64,000 nucleotides of DNA from the NCBI GenBank assembly GCA_030544235.1, contig CM060472.1, positions 21,774,154 to 21,838,153 of the forward strand, written 5' to 3'. Both the position numbers and the translations under genes were made by a program. Source of the DNA: Lepturacanthus savala (taxonomy: Eukaryota > Chordata > Actinopteri > Scombriformes > Trichiuridae). The notes beneath the pieces were generated by a model. It did no database searches. It was not told where the DNA came from and saw nothing but the letters and a program-made list of their open reading frames with translations. This document shows, one piece after another, positions 1 to 12,159 of the stretch; position 1 is the first letter of the stretch, and each line of letters opens with the position of its first letter.

Positions 1-1762
1 GACACATGGAGTACTTCAGGACGGACAAAAAAGCCTCCTGAATCCATATCCTAAGTCCGACAGGAAGTCGGCCATCTTGAATTGAACGTCAGCGATATCG
101 CCGTTTGCAGGCATCATACTTTGACGAACTAGTCCTAGGGATTTATCAGCAGTGACTTCAAATTTTGGCTGTGGCATCTAAAGACGTCAATGATGAAAAA
201 ACATTGAAATGGTGGCTCTAAAGGTTAGGGCGTGGCCTCGGTGAGGCCTCAAATCCTGATGTTTCGCCATGAAAAAGGAAGTTGTGATTTCTCCAGGAAA
301 GGAACATCCTAACTGCATGAAATTGATGGTGTATGATGCTGGTCATGCTCTGAACACGTGTACGTGTTTATATACACGCCACGTCAGACCGCCCCCTGCT
401 GGCAGCAGGAAGTCACTGTTGTCACGCTTTAATGAATTTCTCCTAGAGAATAACCCGCAAACGCTTCAAATCATGTCTCTAACATCTCAAGAACTTTGTT
501 ATGAGAAAGTTTACAAACGGTGACAATTCAGTAATGGGTGTTAGCGTTGGCAGACAGCGAATTACGCTGCCTCTCCCTCAGACAGGGACTTGAGATAGTT
601 TCAACATATTGCCTCAAAATCAACGATCGCCCCCGACACAAAGCAAACACACATGCTCTGACTCGCCCATACCCCGACTCGCCCATACCCCGACTGCCCA
701 TACCCCGCGAGGGCCCTTCAATGCTGCTTGCAGCACTAGTTATTATTCTTATTATTCTTATTCTTTTTTTTCTTTTTCTTCCGCGTCTTTGATTGCCCTT
801 TTGGAGGCCTGAACATACTTAAAAAGTCCCCATTTTTTCTGGACGCATCAGACCCGGCGAAAAATTACGTATTTCGTAGGTTTTGAAAATGGGCGGGGCA
901 AAATGGCTCAGTAGCGCCCCCTTTTCACTTTCAAAACACCCCCCCCATAGGGGTTAGTTTATCGTATCTTCACGAAACTCGGCACACGCGTTTATCATGC
1001 CAAGGCGCACAAAAAATCCTCTTGACGTCATGGTGAAAGTCAAACAGGAAGTCGGCCATTTTTAATCAAACATCGACGAAGACGCCGTTTGCAGGCAACG
1101 TAAATTCACCTACTAGTCAGACACTATAGCCTGCAGCGGCGTAAAATTTTGGTTGTAGCATCTAAAAGGCTTGATCATGGAAACTCGTCGAAATGGTGAG
1201 TTTTCATGGGAGGGCGTGGCCTCGGCGAGGCCTCAAATTCTGATGTTTCGCCATGAAAAAGGAAGTTGTGTTTTCTCCATGAAAGAAACATTCAAACTGG
1301 ATGAAATTGATGGTGCATGATGCTGGTCCCGCCCTGAACACGTGTATATGTTTATATTCACGCCACGTCAAACCGCCCCCTGCTGGCAGCAGGAAGTCAC
1401 TGTCGTCACGCTTTAATGAATTTCTCAGAGGAAATTATGGATAACCACTTCAAATTGTGTTTATGGCATGTCAAGACCTTTGTGATGAAATGTGTTTAAT
1501 ACCATGAGTTTTCATTGGAGGGCGTGGCCTCGGCGAGGCGGCGAGTTTCCATCCCTCGCCATGTGACATCAACTCATCATAACTTCCACATGCTATATTC
1601 TATCTGCACCAAATCTCTGATGCTTCATAAGGGTCCCGCCCTGAACATATTTATACACTCATATTCACTCACACTCATAGCGCCCCCTATTGGTAGCAGG
1701 AAATAACTTTCAAATGTAAAGCCCCATGCTTTATCTTTAACCTAGACTTACAAAATTCGGCA
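1..1762. repeat. Array unit, copy 1
   Basis: First visible unit; the window may begin at or inside the natural unit boundary. Sub-repeat A runs from 1 to about 950 and ends in the GC-rich minisatellite, a TTATTATT pyrimidine tract and a C-run. Sub-repeat B runs from about 950 to 1503, opening with GGGGTTAGTTTATCG. Sub-repeat C runs from about 1504 to 1762 and corresponds only to the second half of A and B. Confidence 0.9.
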
Positions 1763-3521
1763 GACACATGGAGTACTTCAGGACGGACAAAAAAGCCTCT
1801 TGGATCCATATCCTAAGTCCGACAGGAAGTCAGCCATCTTGAATTGAACGTCAGCGATATCGCCGTTTGCAGGCGTCATACTTTGACGAACTAGTCCTAG
1901 GGATTTATCAGCAGTGACTTCAAATTTTGGCTGTGGCGTCTAAAGACGTCAATGATGAAAAAACATTGAAATGGTGGCTCTAAAGGTTAGGGCGTGGCCT
2001 CGGTGAGGCCTCAAATCCTGATGTTTCGCCATGAAAAAGGAAGTTGTGATTTCTCCAGGAAAGGAACATCCTAACTGCATGAAATTGATGGTGTATGATG
2101 CTGGTCCCTCTCTGAACACGTGTACGTGTTTATATTCACGCCACGTCAGACCGCCCCCTGCTGGCAGCAGGAAGTCACTGTTGTCACGCTTTAATGAATT
2201 TCTCCTAGAGAATAACCCGCAACCGCTTCAAATCGTGTCTCTAACATCTCAAGAACTTTGTTATGAGAAAGTTTACAAACGGTGACAATTCAGTAATGGG
2301 TGTTAGCGTTGCCAGACAGCGAATTACGCTGCCTCTCCCTCAGACAGGGACTTGAGATAGTTTCAACATATTGCCTCAAAATCAACGATCGCCCCCGACA
2401 CAAAGCAAACACATATGCTCTGACTCGCCCATACCCCGACTCGCCCATACCCCGACTGCCCATACCCCGCGAGGGCCCTTCAATGCTGCTTGCAGCACTA
2501 GTTATTATTATTATTCTTATTCTTTTTTTTCTTTTTCTTCCGCGTCTTTGATTGCCCTTTTGGAGGCCTGAACATACTTAAAAAGTCCCCATTTTTTCTG
2601 GATGCATCAGGCCCGGCGAAAAATTACGTATTTCGTAGGTTTTGAAAATGGGCGGGGCAAAATGGCTCAGTAGCGCCCCCTTTTCACTTTCAAAACACCC
2701 CCCCCATAGGGGTTAGTTTATCGTATCTTCACGAAACTCGGCACACGCGTTTATCATGCCAAGGCGCACAAAAAATCCTCTTGACGTCATGGTGAAAGTC
2801 AAACAGGAAGTCGGCCATTTTGAATCAAACATCGCCGAAGACGCCGTTTGCAGGCAACGTAAATTCACCTACTTGTCAGACACTATAGCCTGCAGTGGCG
2901 TAAAATTTTGGATGTAGCTTCTAAAAGGCTTGATCATGAAAACTCGTCGAAATGGTGAGTTTTCATGGGAGGGCGTGGCCTCAGCGAGGCCTCAAATTCT
3001 GATGTTTCGCCATGAAAAAGGAAGTTGTGTTTTCTCCATGAAAGGAACATCCTAAATGCATGAAATTGATGGTGCATGATGCTGGTCCCGCCCTGAACAC
3101 GTGTATATGTTTATATTCACGCCACGTCAAACCGCCCCCTGCTGGCAGCAGGAAGTCACTGTCGTCACGCTTTAATGAATTTCTCAGAGGAAATTATGGA
3201 TAACCACTTCAAATTGTGTTTCTGGCATGTCAAGACCTTTGTGATGAAATGTGTTTAATACCATGAGTTTTCATTGGAGGGCGTGGCCTCGGCGAGGCGG
3301 CGAGTTTCCATCCCTCGCCATGTGACATCAACTCATCATAACTTCCACATGCTATATTCTATCTGCACCAAATCTCTGATGCTTCATAAGGGTTACGCCC
3401 TGAACATATTTATACACTCATATTCACTCACACTCACAGCGCCCCCTATTGGTAGCAGGAAATAACTTTCAAATGTAAAGCCCCATGCTTTATCTTTAAC
3501 CTAGACTTACAAAATTCAACA
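1763..3521. repeat. Array unit, copy 2
   Basis: Same A-B-C order as the first unit with scattered point differences. The TTATTATT pyrimidine tract near 2503-2540 is a few bases shorter than in the first unit. Confidence 0.9.
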
Positions 3522-5253
3522 GACACATGGAGTACTTCAGGACGGACAAAAAATCCTCTTGGATCCATATCCTAAGTCCAACAGGAAGTCGGCCATCTTG
3601 AATTGAACGTCAGCGATATCGCCGTTTGGAGGCGTCGTACTTTGACGAACTAGTCCTAGGGATTTATCAGCAGTGACTTCAAATTTTGGCTGTGGCATCT
3701 AAAGACGTCAATGATGAAAAAACATTGAAATGGTGGCTCTAAAGGTTAGGGCGTGGCCTCGGTGAGGCCTCAAATCCTGATGTTTCGCCATGAAAAAGGA
3801 AGTTGTGATTTCTCCAGGAAAGGAACATCCTAACTGCATGAAATTCATGGTGTATGATGCTGGTCATGCTCTGAACATGTGTACGTGTTTATATTCACGC
3901 CACATCAGACCGCCCCCTGCTGGCAGCAGGAAGTCACTGTTGTCACGCTTTAATGAATTTCTCCTAGAGAATAATCCACAACCGCTTCAAATCGTGTCTC
4001 TAACATTTCAAGAACTTTGTTATGAGAAAGTTTACAAACGGTGACACTTCAGTAATGGGTGTTAGCGTTGCCAGACAGCGAATTACGCTGCCTCTCCCTC
4101 AGACAGGGAGTTGAGATGGTTTCAACATATTGCCTCAAAATCAATGATCGCCCCCGACACAAAGCAAACACACATGCTCTGACTCGCCCATACCCCGACT
4201 CGCCCGTACCCCGACCGCCCATACCCCGCGAGGGCCCTTCAATGCTGCTTGTTCTTTTTTTTCTTTGTCTTCCGCGTCTTTGATTGCCCTTTTGGAGGCC
4301 TGAACATACTTAAAAAGTCCCCATTTTTTCTGGACGCATCAGACCCGGCGAAAAATTACGTATTTCGTAGGTTTTGAAAATGGGCGGGGCAAAATGGCTC
4401 AGTAGCGCCCCCTTTTCACTTTCAAAACACCCCCCCCATAGGGGTTAGTTTATCGTATCTTCACGAAACTCGGCACACGCGTTTATCATGCCAAGGCGCA
4501 CAAAAAATCCTCTTGACGTCATGGTGAAAGTCAAACAGGAAGTCGGCCATTTTGAATCAAACATCGCCGAAGACGCCGTTTGCAGGCAACGTAAATTCAC
4601 CTACTTGTCAGACACTATAGCCTGCAGTGGCGTAAAATTTTGGATGTAGCTTCTAAAAGGCTTGATCATGAAAACTCGTCGAAATGGTGAGTTTTCATGG
4701 GAGGGCGTGGCCTCAGCGAGGCCTCAAATTCTGATGTTTCGCCATGAAAAAGGAAGTTGTGTTTTCTCCATGAAAGGAACATCCTAAATGCATGAAATTG
4801 ATGGTGCATGATGCTGGTCCCGCCCTGAACACGTGTATATGTTTATATTCACGCCACGTCAAACCGCCCCCTGCTGGCAGCAGGAAGTCACTGTCGTCAC
4901 GCTTTAATGAATTTCTCAGAGGAAATTATGGATAACCACTTCAAATTGTGTTTATGGCATGTCAAGACCTTTATGATGAAATGTGTTTAATACCATGAGT
5001 TTTCATTGGAGGGCGTGGCCTCGGCGAGGCGGCGAGTTTCCATCCCTCGCCATGTGACATCAACTCATCATAACTTCCACATGCTATATTCTATCTGCAC
5101 CAAATCTCTGATGCTTCATAAGGGTCCCGCCCTGAACATATTTATACACTCATATTCACTCACACTCATAGCGCCCCCTATTGGTAGCAGGAAATAACTT
5201 TCAAATGTAAAGCCCCATGCTTTATCTTTAACCTAGACTTACAAAATTCGGCA
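3522..5253. repeat. Array unit, copy 3 with internal deletion
   Basis: This unit is 1732 bp, about 27-30 bp shorter than the two before it. The missing bases lie near 4250, where the GCAGCACTAGTTATTATT segment present in the other units is absent and GCTGCTTG runs directly into the T-rich tract. Confidence 0.9.
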
Positions 5254-6004
5254 GACACATGGAGTACTTCAGGACGGACAAAAAAGCCTCTTGAATCCAT
5301 ATCCTAAGTCCGACAGGAAGTCGGCCATCTTGAATTGAACGTCAGCGATATCGCCGTTTGCAGGCAATGTACTTTGCCGAACTAGTCCTAGGGATTTATC
5401 AGCAGTGACTTCAAATTTTGGCTGTGGCATCTAAAGACGTCAATGATGAAAAAACATTGAAATGGTGGCTCTAAAGGTTAGGGCGTGGCCTCAGTGAGGC
5501 CTCAAATCCTGATGTTTCGCCATGAAAAAAGAAGTTGTGTTTTCTCCAGGAAAGGAACATCCTAACTGCATGAAATTGATGGTGTATGATGCTGGTCCCT
5601 CTCTGAACACGTGTACATGTTTATATTCACGCCACGTCAGACCGCCCCCTGCTGGCAGCAGGAAGTCACTGTTGTCACGCTTTAATGAATTTCTCCTAGA
5701 GAATAACCCACAACCGCTTCAAATCGTGTCTCTAACATCTCAAGAACTTTGTTATGAGAAAGTTTACAAACGGTGACAATTCAGTAATGGGTGTTAGCGT
5801 TGCCAGACAGCGAATTACGCTGCCTCTCCCTCAGACAGGAGATAGTTTCAACATATTGCCTCAAAATCAACGATCGCCCCCGACACAAAGCAAACACATA
5901 TGCTCTGACTCGCCCATACCCCGACTCGCCCATACCCCGACTCGCCCATACCCCGACTGCCCATACCCCGCGAGGGCCCTTCAATGCTGCTTGCAGCACT
6001 AGTT
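5254..6004. repeat. Array unit, copy 4, truncated at the array edge
   Basis: Matches the first roughly 750 bp of the unit, then homology ends just after GCAGCACTAGTT, at the start of the pyrimidine tract. It carries an 8-bp deletion near 5838 and one extra 15-bp minisatellite copy compared with the other units. Non-array sequence begins at about 6005. Confidence 0.85.
5907..5971. repeat. 15-bp GC-rich minisatellite inside the array unit
   Basis: A unit of the form CTCGCCCATACCCCGA is repeated head to tail. This last array copy has three full repeats and a shortened one; the equivalent places in the other units (about 660-708, 2422-2470 and 4181-4229) have two full repeats plus the shortened one. 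It is the clearest length-variable point inside the array. Confidence 0.85.
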
Positions 6005-8528
6005 TTATTTTTGTATTGTATGTCCTTCATCCTTCTTTACATTTACAGTAAATGCTCAGAAAATCGTCACCTTATTAAAATAATGGCCCAAGTAATTTTT
6101 AATGAAAGTGAGGTTTGGCTTAAATCATGATCTGATGATCGCTGAAAAATCACTTTGTTCATTAGTTGAAAGGATTGTACTCTTTATGCCCTATAGGAAA
6201 ATGTCTGTTTTACTGAGGTCATTTTATTTTTTTGCCTAAGTCAAAGTTTTTTCTTGCCCAAGTCAGAATAAAATTAAGAATAAAGATTTAGCAAGCTTTC
6301 ATGATGGCGGCTGCTTCAAGAAGCTTGAATGGCGCAGTCAGAAGAAGTTCTAAACATGATTCTTGAATCAATTTGTTTACTTTGTTACTATAAAACTGTG
6401 CTGTGCGTATCAATAAATTCAATAAATATTTTGCCAAATATAAATAAAGAAAGGTAGTTTCAGGTTCTTCAGTCCATTAAACATGTTGAATGTCATCACT
6501 TCACTGAGAATTTGCCACATCTCAGGATTCAAAAAGTTGTTAAATCTGGATGTTGGAAATATTCAATAAAAAACAGGTAAACAAGCCAGAGGAAAGTGAT
6601 GAAAAAAGGAAACTGCTTACCTGATATGTGTTTAATTTAACTCGAGGTAATGCAAGAATTGAGTCTGCACTATGAAATGAGTCACTTTATTATTTAATGT
6701 TACATACATGACATATAACGTTCTATGTGCGTCCACAGTCACCCACTGTCAAGGCATACACCATTTGACGGTTTGTGTCAAAAAATCACACAAAATCATG
6801 ATTTTTGTAAAACAAAAATAAAAAAAAATGGTACAAATGGATTTTTAAATAACAAAAAACCAACATGAACACAGAATGCACATTTATAGGGGCCTGATGA
6901 ATCGTTCTTAAAACTGTATTTTAAAAAGTTTTTGACTTTCTCATCTTGCCCAACATTATTTGACACTGACCTATATATACATTTATTTATTAGTTCCTGT
7001 AGTATGATCTCATGCGTCCATTTTAAACGCAAAGTAAACTAAAAGAGCATGTGTGTTGAAGCATGTTGTAACTCCTCAAAAGTACATGGCTAAAAAGTGA
7101 GGTGATGAATCATCAGCTTTTGCTGTTAAGACAAAAACCACAAAGGGACAAAGGGCCCCTGGAGGTATTTAAAGGTTCTAAAGCAGTTTCTTGCTTTACC
7201 CAGTCTTGCCCAGAGAGTGAATCATTTGCCAATGCATGTCTTTAATTTCCCGATTTCTAATTTTTAACAAGTGTAACTTACACATGCTATATGTTCTGTA
7301 TGTGGAGCTAAACGGTACAACAGCAAAGACTGATGTGCTGAGAAATACACCTCCGGGGGGCTTTAGAATAAAAGACGCTTGACAGAGAAGCTGAAATTGT
7401 TGAGGAAGTACATGTGGTTAACAACAGGAAACGTGCCTCTGATCGAATTTACACTTGGACCAAAAGGGAGTGTAATAATATGTGTGAAGTTCTTTTGAAT
7501 AAGTGGTTCTTGAATGAGCCGCAAGCAGCAATAGCAGAGGCCCAGCATTCCCGTTTTAACAGGTACTGCACTATTATTTGTAAGATAAAAAATAAAAGAT
7601 ATCGAGTGACTGGTGATGTGAGGAATTTTAAAATATTCTTCCAATCAGGTATAAACTGTATATTCGGATGAAAATTGAATTATTTTGTTGCTAAGACATC
7701 AGACCTGCAGCAAAGGAATCATTTTGCCTCACAACAGAGCTCACGTTCATACACTTCACTCATTCTGAACTTAGACATTCGTCATGTAGACCTATAATTT
7801 GAATCTAATTATAACACCAGAAACGTGTCAGCACTTCAAATTACCACTAAGGCTTTTCAAATGAGTCTCATCTGTTAGATTAGATGCAACTGCAGCTTTA
7901 ATCTGCCTAGGGTGCAAATGAATTCATCACTATGCCCTTACTCTCATCAGCACATATTTAAACGGGGCCAGATGAAATCCACTCTGTCGAGTAAAACTAG
8001 CCGGGGCCTGTAAGTGGACCGCAGTTTCCGCTATCCAGTGCTCCGTGAACTAATTTCCTCCAGGAGAGGACGGCGGTGTCGTTATTGCAAACACTGCAAG
8101 AAAACTGTAGGGCGAGTGATCCCAGATCTCAATCTGCAGTTTCTCATGTTATCTCAGCGAAGTGTGCAGCGCGCTGAGATCTCCCACATCTGCTGCTCTT
8201 CCCCCTCCTGCTCGCGTCATCCTTCAGTATACACATACTCAGAAATATGCAAACAAACGGATGCATTACCCCTCTCTCACAGTATCTGTGAAGACCGTCC
8301 CTTGACAAAATGCACTAACCACAACACATGGCTTCATATTAACCTAAATGGAATTCTAACCCTGTTTCTTTTTCTCTTTTTTTTCAGTTTTTGATTTCTT
8401 AAGTTAATACCTCTATAATTTTTTTTGCTATTTTTTACACTGTAAATGTCCAAACCTCTTTTATTTGAGACAGAAGGGTCTAATATATATATATATATTT
8501 AAAAAAGGTATTTAGAAAAATGTAATAT
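6005..8528. other. Intergenic stretch, no gene recognised
   Basis: AT-rich sequence between the array and the first dispersed repeat. The open frames here (for example 6796-7032 minus, 7414-7671 plus, 8014-8394 plus) have no recognisable domain and are not flanked by convincing splice sites or codon bias. A short AT dinucleotide run lies near 8482-8500. Confidence 0.6.
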
Positions 8529-8722
8529 ACATTCAGTAGAGCTCTAACCAACTCTACTGCATAGGTCTAAGTGAAAACAATGGAGAACTTTGATGGATCT
8601 GATGACCAACTGGGACACAGAAATCTTTTGGCAATGTCCCACAGCCACACACATGCTGAATTTGATTCAGAAAAAAAAAATCCTGAAACATCACCAAGTG
8701 TTTTAAATCCCCCTTTAATGGG
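8529..8722. repeat. Dispersed repeat, copy 1 of a local pair
   Basis: Begins ACATTCAGTAGAGCTC and shares a diverged direct match with 9645-9888. Shared phrases include ACAATGGAGA, CAGAAATCTTTTGGC and a final TTTAAA..CCC(C)TTT(T)AAT. Family unknown; it could be an old non-autonomous transposon or a local duplication. Confidence 0.65.
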
Positions 8723-9644
8723 AAAATTAACCAATTTAACATATAAGAGTTGTATTGAGCCTTTGTGTCTCCAGGGGAATATGGGCAAATTCTGATAACT
8801 TGCCTCAAGTTACAAGGCAAATAATAAATAAATAATAGCACAAGCACCGAAAGGTTTTCTTTTTTTTCTTAATAGGCCCCTTTAACCTGATAAAATGCAA
8901 AGAGGCTCATGTGTATCAAATCATTACATCTAATACATACATTACATGAAAAAAAGTCTCAGCTACAACACTGAATAAAGTATTTTTTATCTTTAGTAAG
9001 CACAATTCAGTCTGGTACATGAAAAATGTTCAAATGACACACTAGATTTTGAAATGGCACAAAATAGAGGTCTGCATGGTTACAACAGTTGTAAAAAAAA
9101 CCTCTAAAATTGCACTGGTTCAAGTTACATGTCTATCTTGGCATAAATACTGATCGTACATCAGACAGACCATTTATTCCTGGATTATCTGGTCTAATAA
9201 CTATTTTTTCTAAGATGATATTCACTGTAAAACAGGATTCTTCTTAGACGGAGATTCAATTTTGTTATTGAATATTCAAGCTTTATTTGCTGTGTCACAG
9301 TAACAGATGGATTGATTCTGACACTTATAGTCAGCCACATGTCGTAGCTTTCTTTTTGTACCAGATCTATGTACAAAGCCTTTGTGGTTATGGGAGATTT
9401 TCCATATTTATTGTGGGAATGTCATTTGGAGTGGGAAACCTGAAAAAAATAGGCCTGGAACTGTTAAAAGAGCAGATGGATTGAATTTATGCCCAAAAGT
9501 TGTGTTTTCAAAGCCTCTGTAGGTAAATGAAAGTCAGTCCCTCACAGTTCATGTACATGTCTAAATCTCTTCTGCTGGAAACAGTTTTTAGTGTCTCATG
9601 CTCCAATTAAGTGTTGGGAAGTATAAGGATGCACTTGATAATTT

Positions 9645-9888
9645 ACATTCAGCAGAGCTCAAACCCCAGAGGCAACTCTGACTATTCAGTCTAACTGATT
9701 ATGCAACAAGTTCTGGTGCTTTAGATTAAAATGACAATGGAGACCTTCAATAGGTCTGATAAACAACTTGAATACAGAAATCTTTTGGCTAAGTGCCAGA
9801 GCCGTTTTTACTTACACACACATTGGATTTCATTCAGAACGATTTCCTGAAATATTTCCAAGCCCTTTAAACACCCTTTTAATTATAG
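9645..9888. repeat. Dispersed repeat, copy 2 of a local pair
   Basis: Direct-orientation relative of 8529-8722, about 1.1 kb downstream. It is longer because of an extra ~50 bp after the shared opening ACATTCAGCAGAGCTC. No coding potential. Confidence 0.65.
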
Positions 9889-10539
9889 TCTGAGTTAAAG
9901 TGGAATTACCAGATTTCATATCCTGCTCCTCATCTCTGTTTAAAGCTACATTTGTATTTAATATTATAGCAACAACACACACAAATCCCTGCCAGCTGCA
10001 CTGTGGGTAATGTAGGAGTGAGGCTTGTCAGAGCTGATTTCCTTCTGGTCTGGACCCATGTTGTTCCCATGCTGACCCCTGTCCACCACTGAGAGCATCT
10101 ATGATGGGAACAGATGCGTCATCACTTGACTGTGAAACAACGGAAGAAGTTGGTCTGAACTGACCAATCATGTCTTCTTTGTGGTGCAAGGCTGTGTGAG
10201 TTTAACTGGGGAAGAGATGGCATCAGGATGCACTATGGGATTTTTTCAGATTACTGATATATTTATTTGAAAGAGGGACAGAGCATATTATTGTACATTT
10301 TAATGTAAATGAAGCCATAGACTAAGTTACGTCTGCAGTCCCCTTGGCAGGTTGATAAAGAATCCTAGATACAATAAGCAGCATTTAGAAAATACACTAT
10401 AAAACTTAGCTGTGAAACATGCAGCAATTTACTGTGTTAAGTAAAGTTACTGTAAATTATTATTTCAGTAGATTGCTGTATATTTTACCATAGATCACAG
10501 TGGTTAAAGTATTACTGTAGGAAATCACAGTAGTCAAAG

Positions 10540-10745
10540 AGTTACTTTATTATAACACATTCCCTAATACTATAATTACAACTGACAGCATTTATTTTTT
10601 TTAAATTTTGCAGTTAACCACCAAATACTATAAATTCAACATAAATCACATTATTTCTTTTATTATTATTTTACAGTTAATCACCAAATATTGTAATTAC
10701 AACTGAAATCACATTATTTAATTGATTTTTATTCTGCAGTAAAGA
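10540..10745. repeat. Degenerate tandem repeat, unit about 65-70 bp
   Basis: Three imperfect successive copies share the pattern CAGTTAA.CACCAAATA followed by TAATTACAACTGA..CA..ATTATTT. The surrounding 10430-10830 is rich in TTACTGTA and CAGTAATTT motifs, seen in several fish MITE families. Nothing coding. Confidence 0.55.
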
Positions 10746-11798
10746 CACAATACTGGAAACAGAAGTACTTCTGTAAAACAAAAACAGTAATTTTCTCTAT
10801 AATTACTGCCAGTTAGTTACCGTGAACAGGACACAAAGAATCCCGAGATATCATAAGAAAATGTATAAATATAAGTCAGGTGGATCAATCAATCGACAAC
10901 TAGATCAAGAAGGCAAATAGGCGGAGGCAGGGGTCATTCTCTGCCATTATTTCAAAATTCTTTTGGAACAGAGCAGGAGAAAAGGTTCAAAGCGCTGGCT
11001 CGGGCAGATCTTGATCAGATCGAGGATCTCTGAGTTGGACTAGAAAAACCAGTCGGATCCATGGAGGCCTCACCTCGCTACAGACGGGCTGCGCTGTCTC
11101 GTCTCGGTGCCACATACCAGAGGACACCTTCAGAGGGCTGGTGGAGGCCATGACTCGGGTCAAGCTATTTCGGCAGCACGAGGGGGACTTACTAAATATT
11201 TGACAGTTGCTGCTAATGTTGTGTTTCTCTTGATTGAAAAGGGAACAAAGCAGCTGATGAAAAAAAAAACAAAACTCCTGAGCAGCCAGTCATTGAAAAA
11301 GAATTTTCCAGGAGTTCACACCCACGCAGTCTGGATACATACAGTGCCACCCCATTTGCTCTCTTATAATACATTATATGGGCATATCTTACATTATTAT
11401 GTAAGATATGCCTACTTTGCAGCTAGAGAAGGGTTTGATGAAATAAAATAAATGTGAATGATTCCAAAATGCCGGAAAACACTTTTTTTTTGTTTCATAG
11501 TCTCTCAACTGAGGGCCGAATATGCGTTTGTAGATAAGCACATCATGAAACATAATAATTCCTGCTATCTGATGTTTGTGGAGGATCAGACATGGTTAAA
11601 AGTCTGCTTGTATTTCCATCAGTCTTTTTTTTCACTTTATTGAAAAACACCTTCTTCCCACTGATGTACCCGGTGTCAAATAAACTACAAATACGGCGCA
11701 GTTTCCGGTATACATACATCTGTTTTCAAAATAAAACAAGTGGAAAATGAACAATAACTATGGGTCTACTTTTTTCTTTAAAAAAAAAATCTGATATA

Positions 11799-12109
11799 CA
11801 GTTGTGTTCAATACAATAGCAGTGTGTTTAAAAACGTGAGTAAAGCCAAAATTCTTATAATATATATATTTTTTATTTCTGTGCATTGGAAACACTGCCT
11901 TTTTTTTTTACCTTAAATCAAATCAGGAGAAAAATGTGTCATTTTTTAAAATCATTTTTAATGAAAATTAAGAAAAAATAATATTAGGCTGTTCAAAGAA
12001 ATAGCAGTATCCGAGTATTTCTTTACAAACTTAAATATTCACTGTATAAACCTGAAAATCTTCAGGATTTAGCATTACTGTGAATCACTAAAGTAATATT
12101 TGTGTTGTA
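11799..12109. mobile_element. Probable Tc1/mariner-type MITE, degraded
   Basis: Starts at a TA dinucleotide (11797-11798) with CAGTTGTGTTCAATACAATA, followed by CAATAGCAGTGTG and, further in, GCTGTTCAAAGAAATAGCAG. These phrases are familiar from a widespread fish element whose ends read like TGTTCAAAATAATAGCAG. A possible right end, TTTGTGTTGTA, lies near 12099-12109, but the inverted match is poor. Family naming is from memory of such repeats. Confidence 0.45.
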
Positions 12110-12159
12110 TGGAGTCGACCAACTATTTCAGCCTCTGTTTTACAGAATTATCTATGGGA

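Larger units (their letters stand above)
1..6004. repeat. Higher-order tandem array, period about 1.76 kb
   Basis: The same segment recurs with starts at 1, 1763, 3522 and 5254, so the periods are 1762, 1759 and 1732 bp and the last copy is cut off near 6004. Copies look nearly identical by eye. Each unit contains three related but diverged sub-repeats that share a GGCGTGGCCTCGG core, a CGCCCCCT..GGCAGCAGGAA-like core and the phrase CAGGAAGTCGGCCAT. The array extends left of the window, so its total length is unknown. Short ORFs of 60-86 codons recur in each copy, but the differences between copies are often amino-acid-changing, so I do not treat them as genes. Confidence 0.95.

Noticed and set aside
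269..523. 84-codon ORF repeated in four array units (also at 2031, 3790 and 5522), as a possible multi-copy gene
   Set aside because: It stays open because the units are nearly identical. Differences between copies are often amino-acid-changing, no domain is recognisable, and overlapping frames are equally open.
8014..8394. 126-codon frame with several Cys and His residues, as a possible zinc-finger protein
   Set aside because: Cys/His spacing fits no known finger, the tail dissolves into Leu/Phe from a T-rich tract, and no splice or promoter context supports it.
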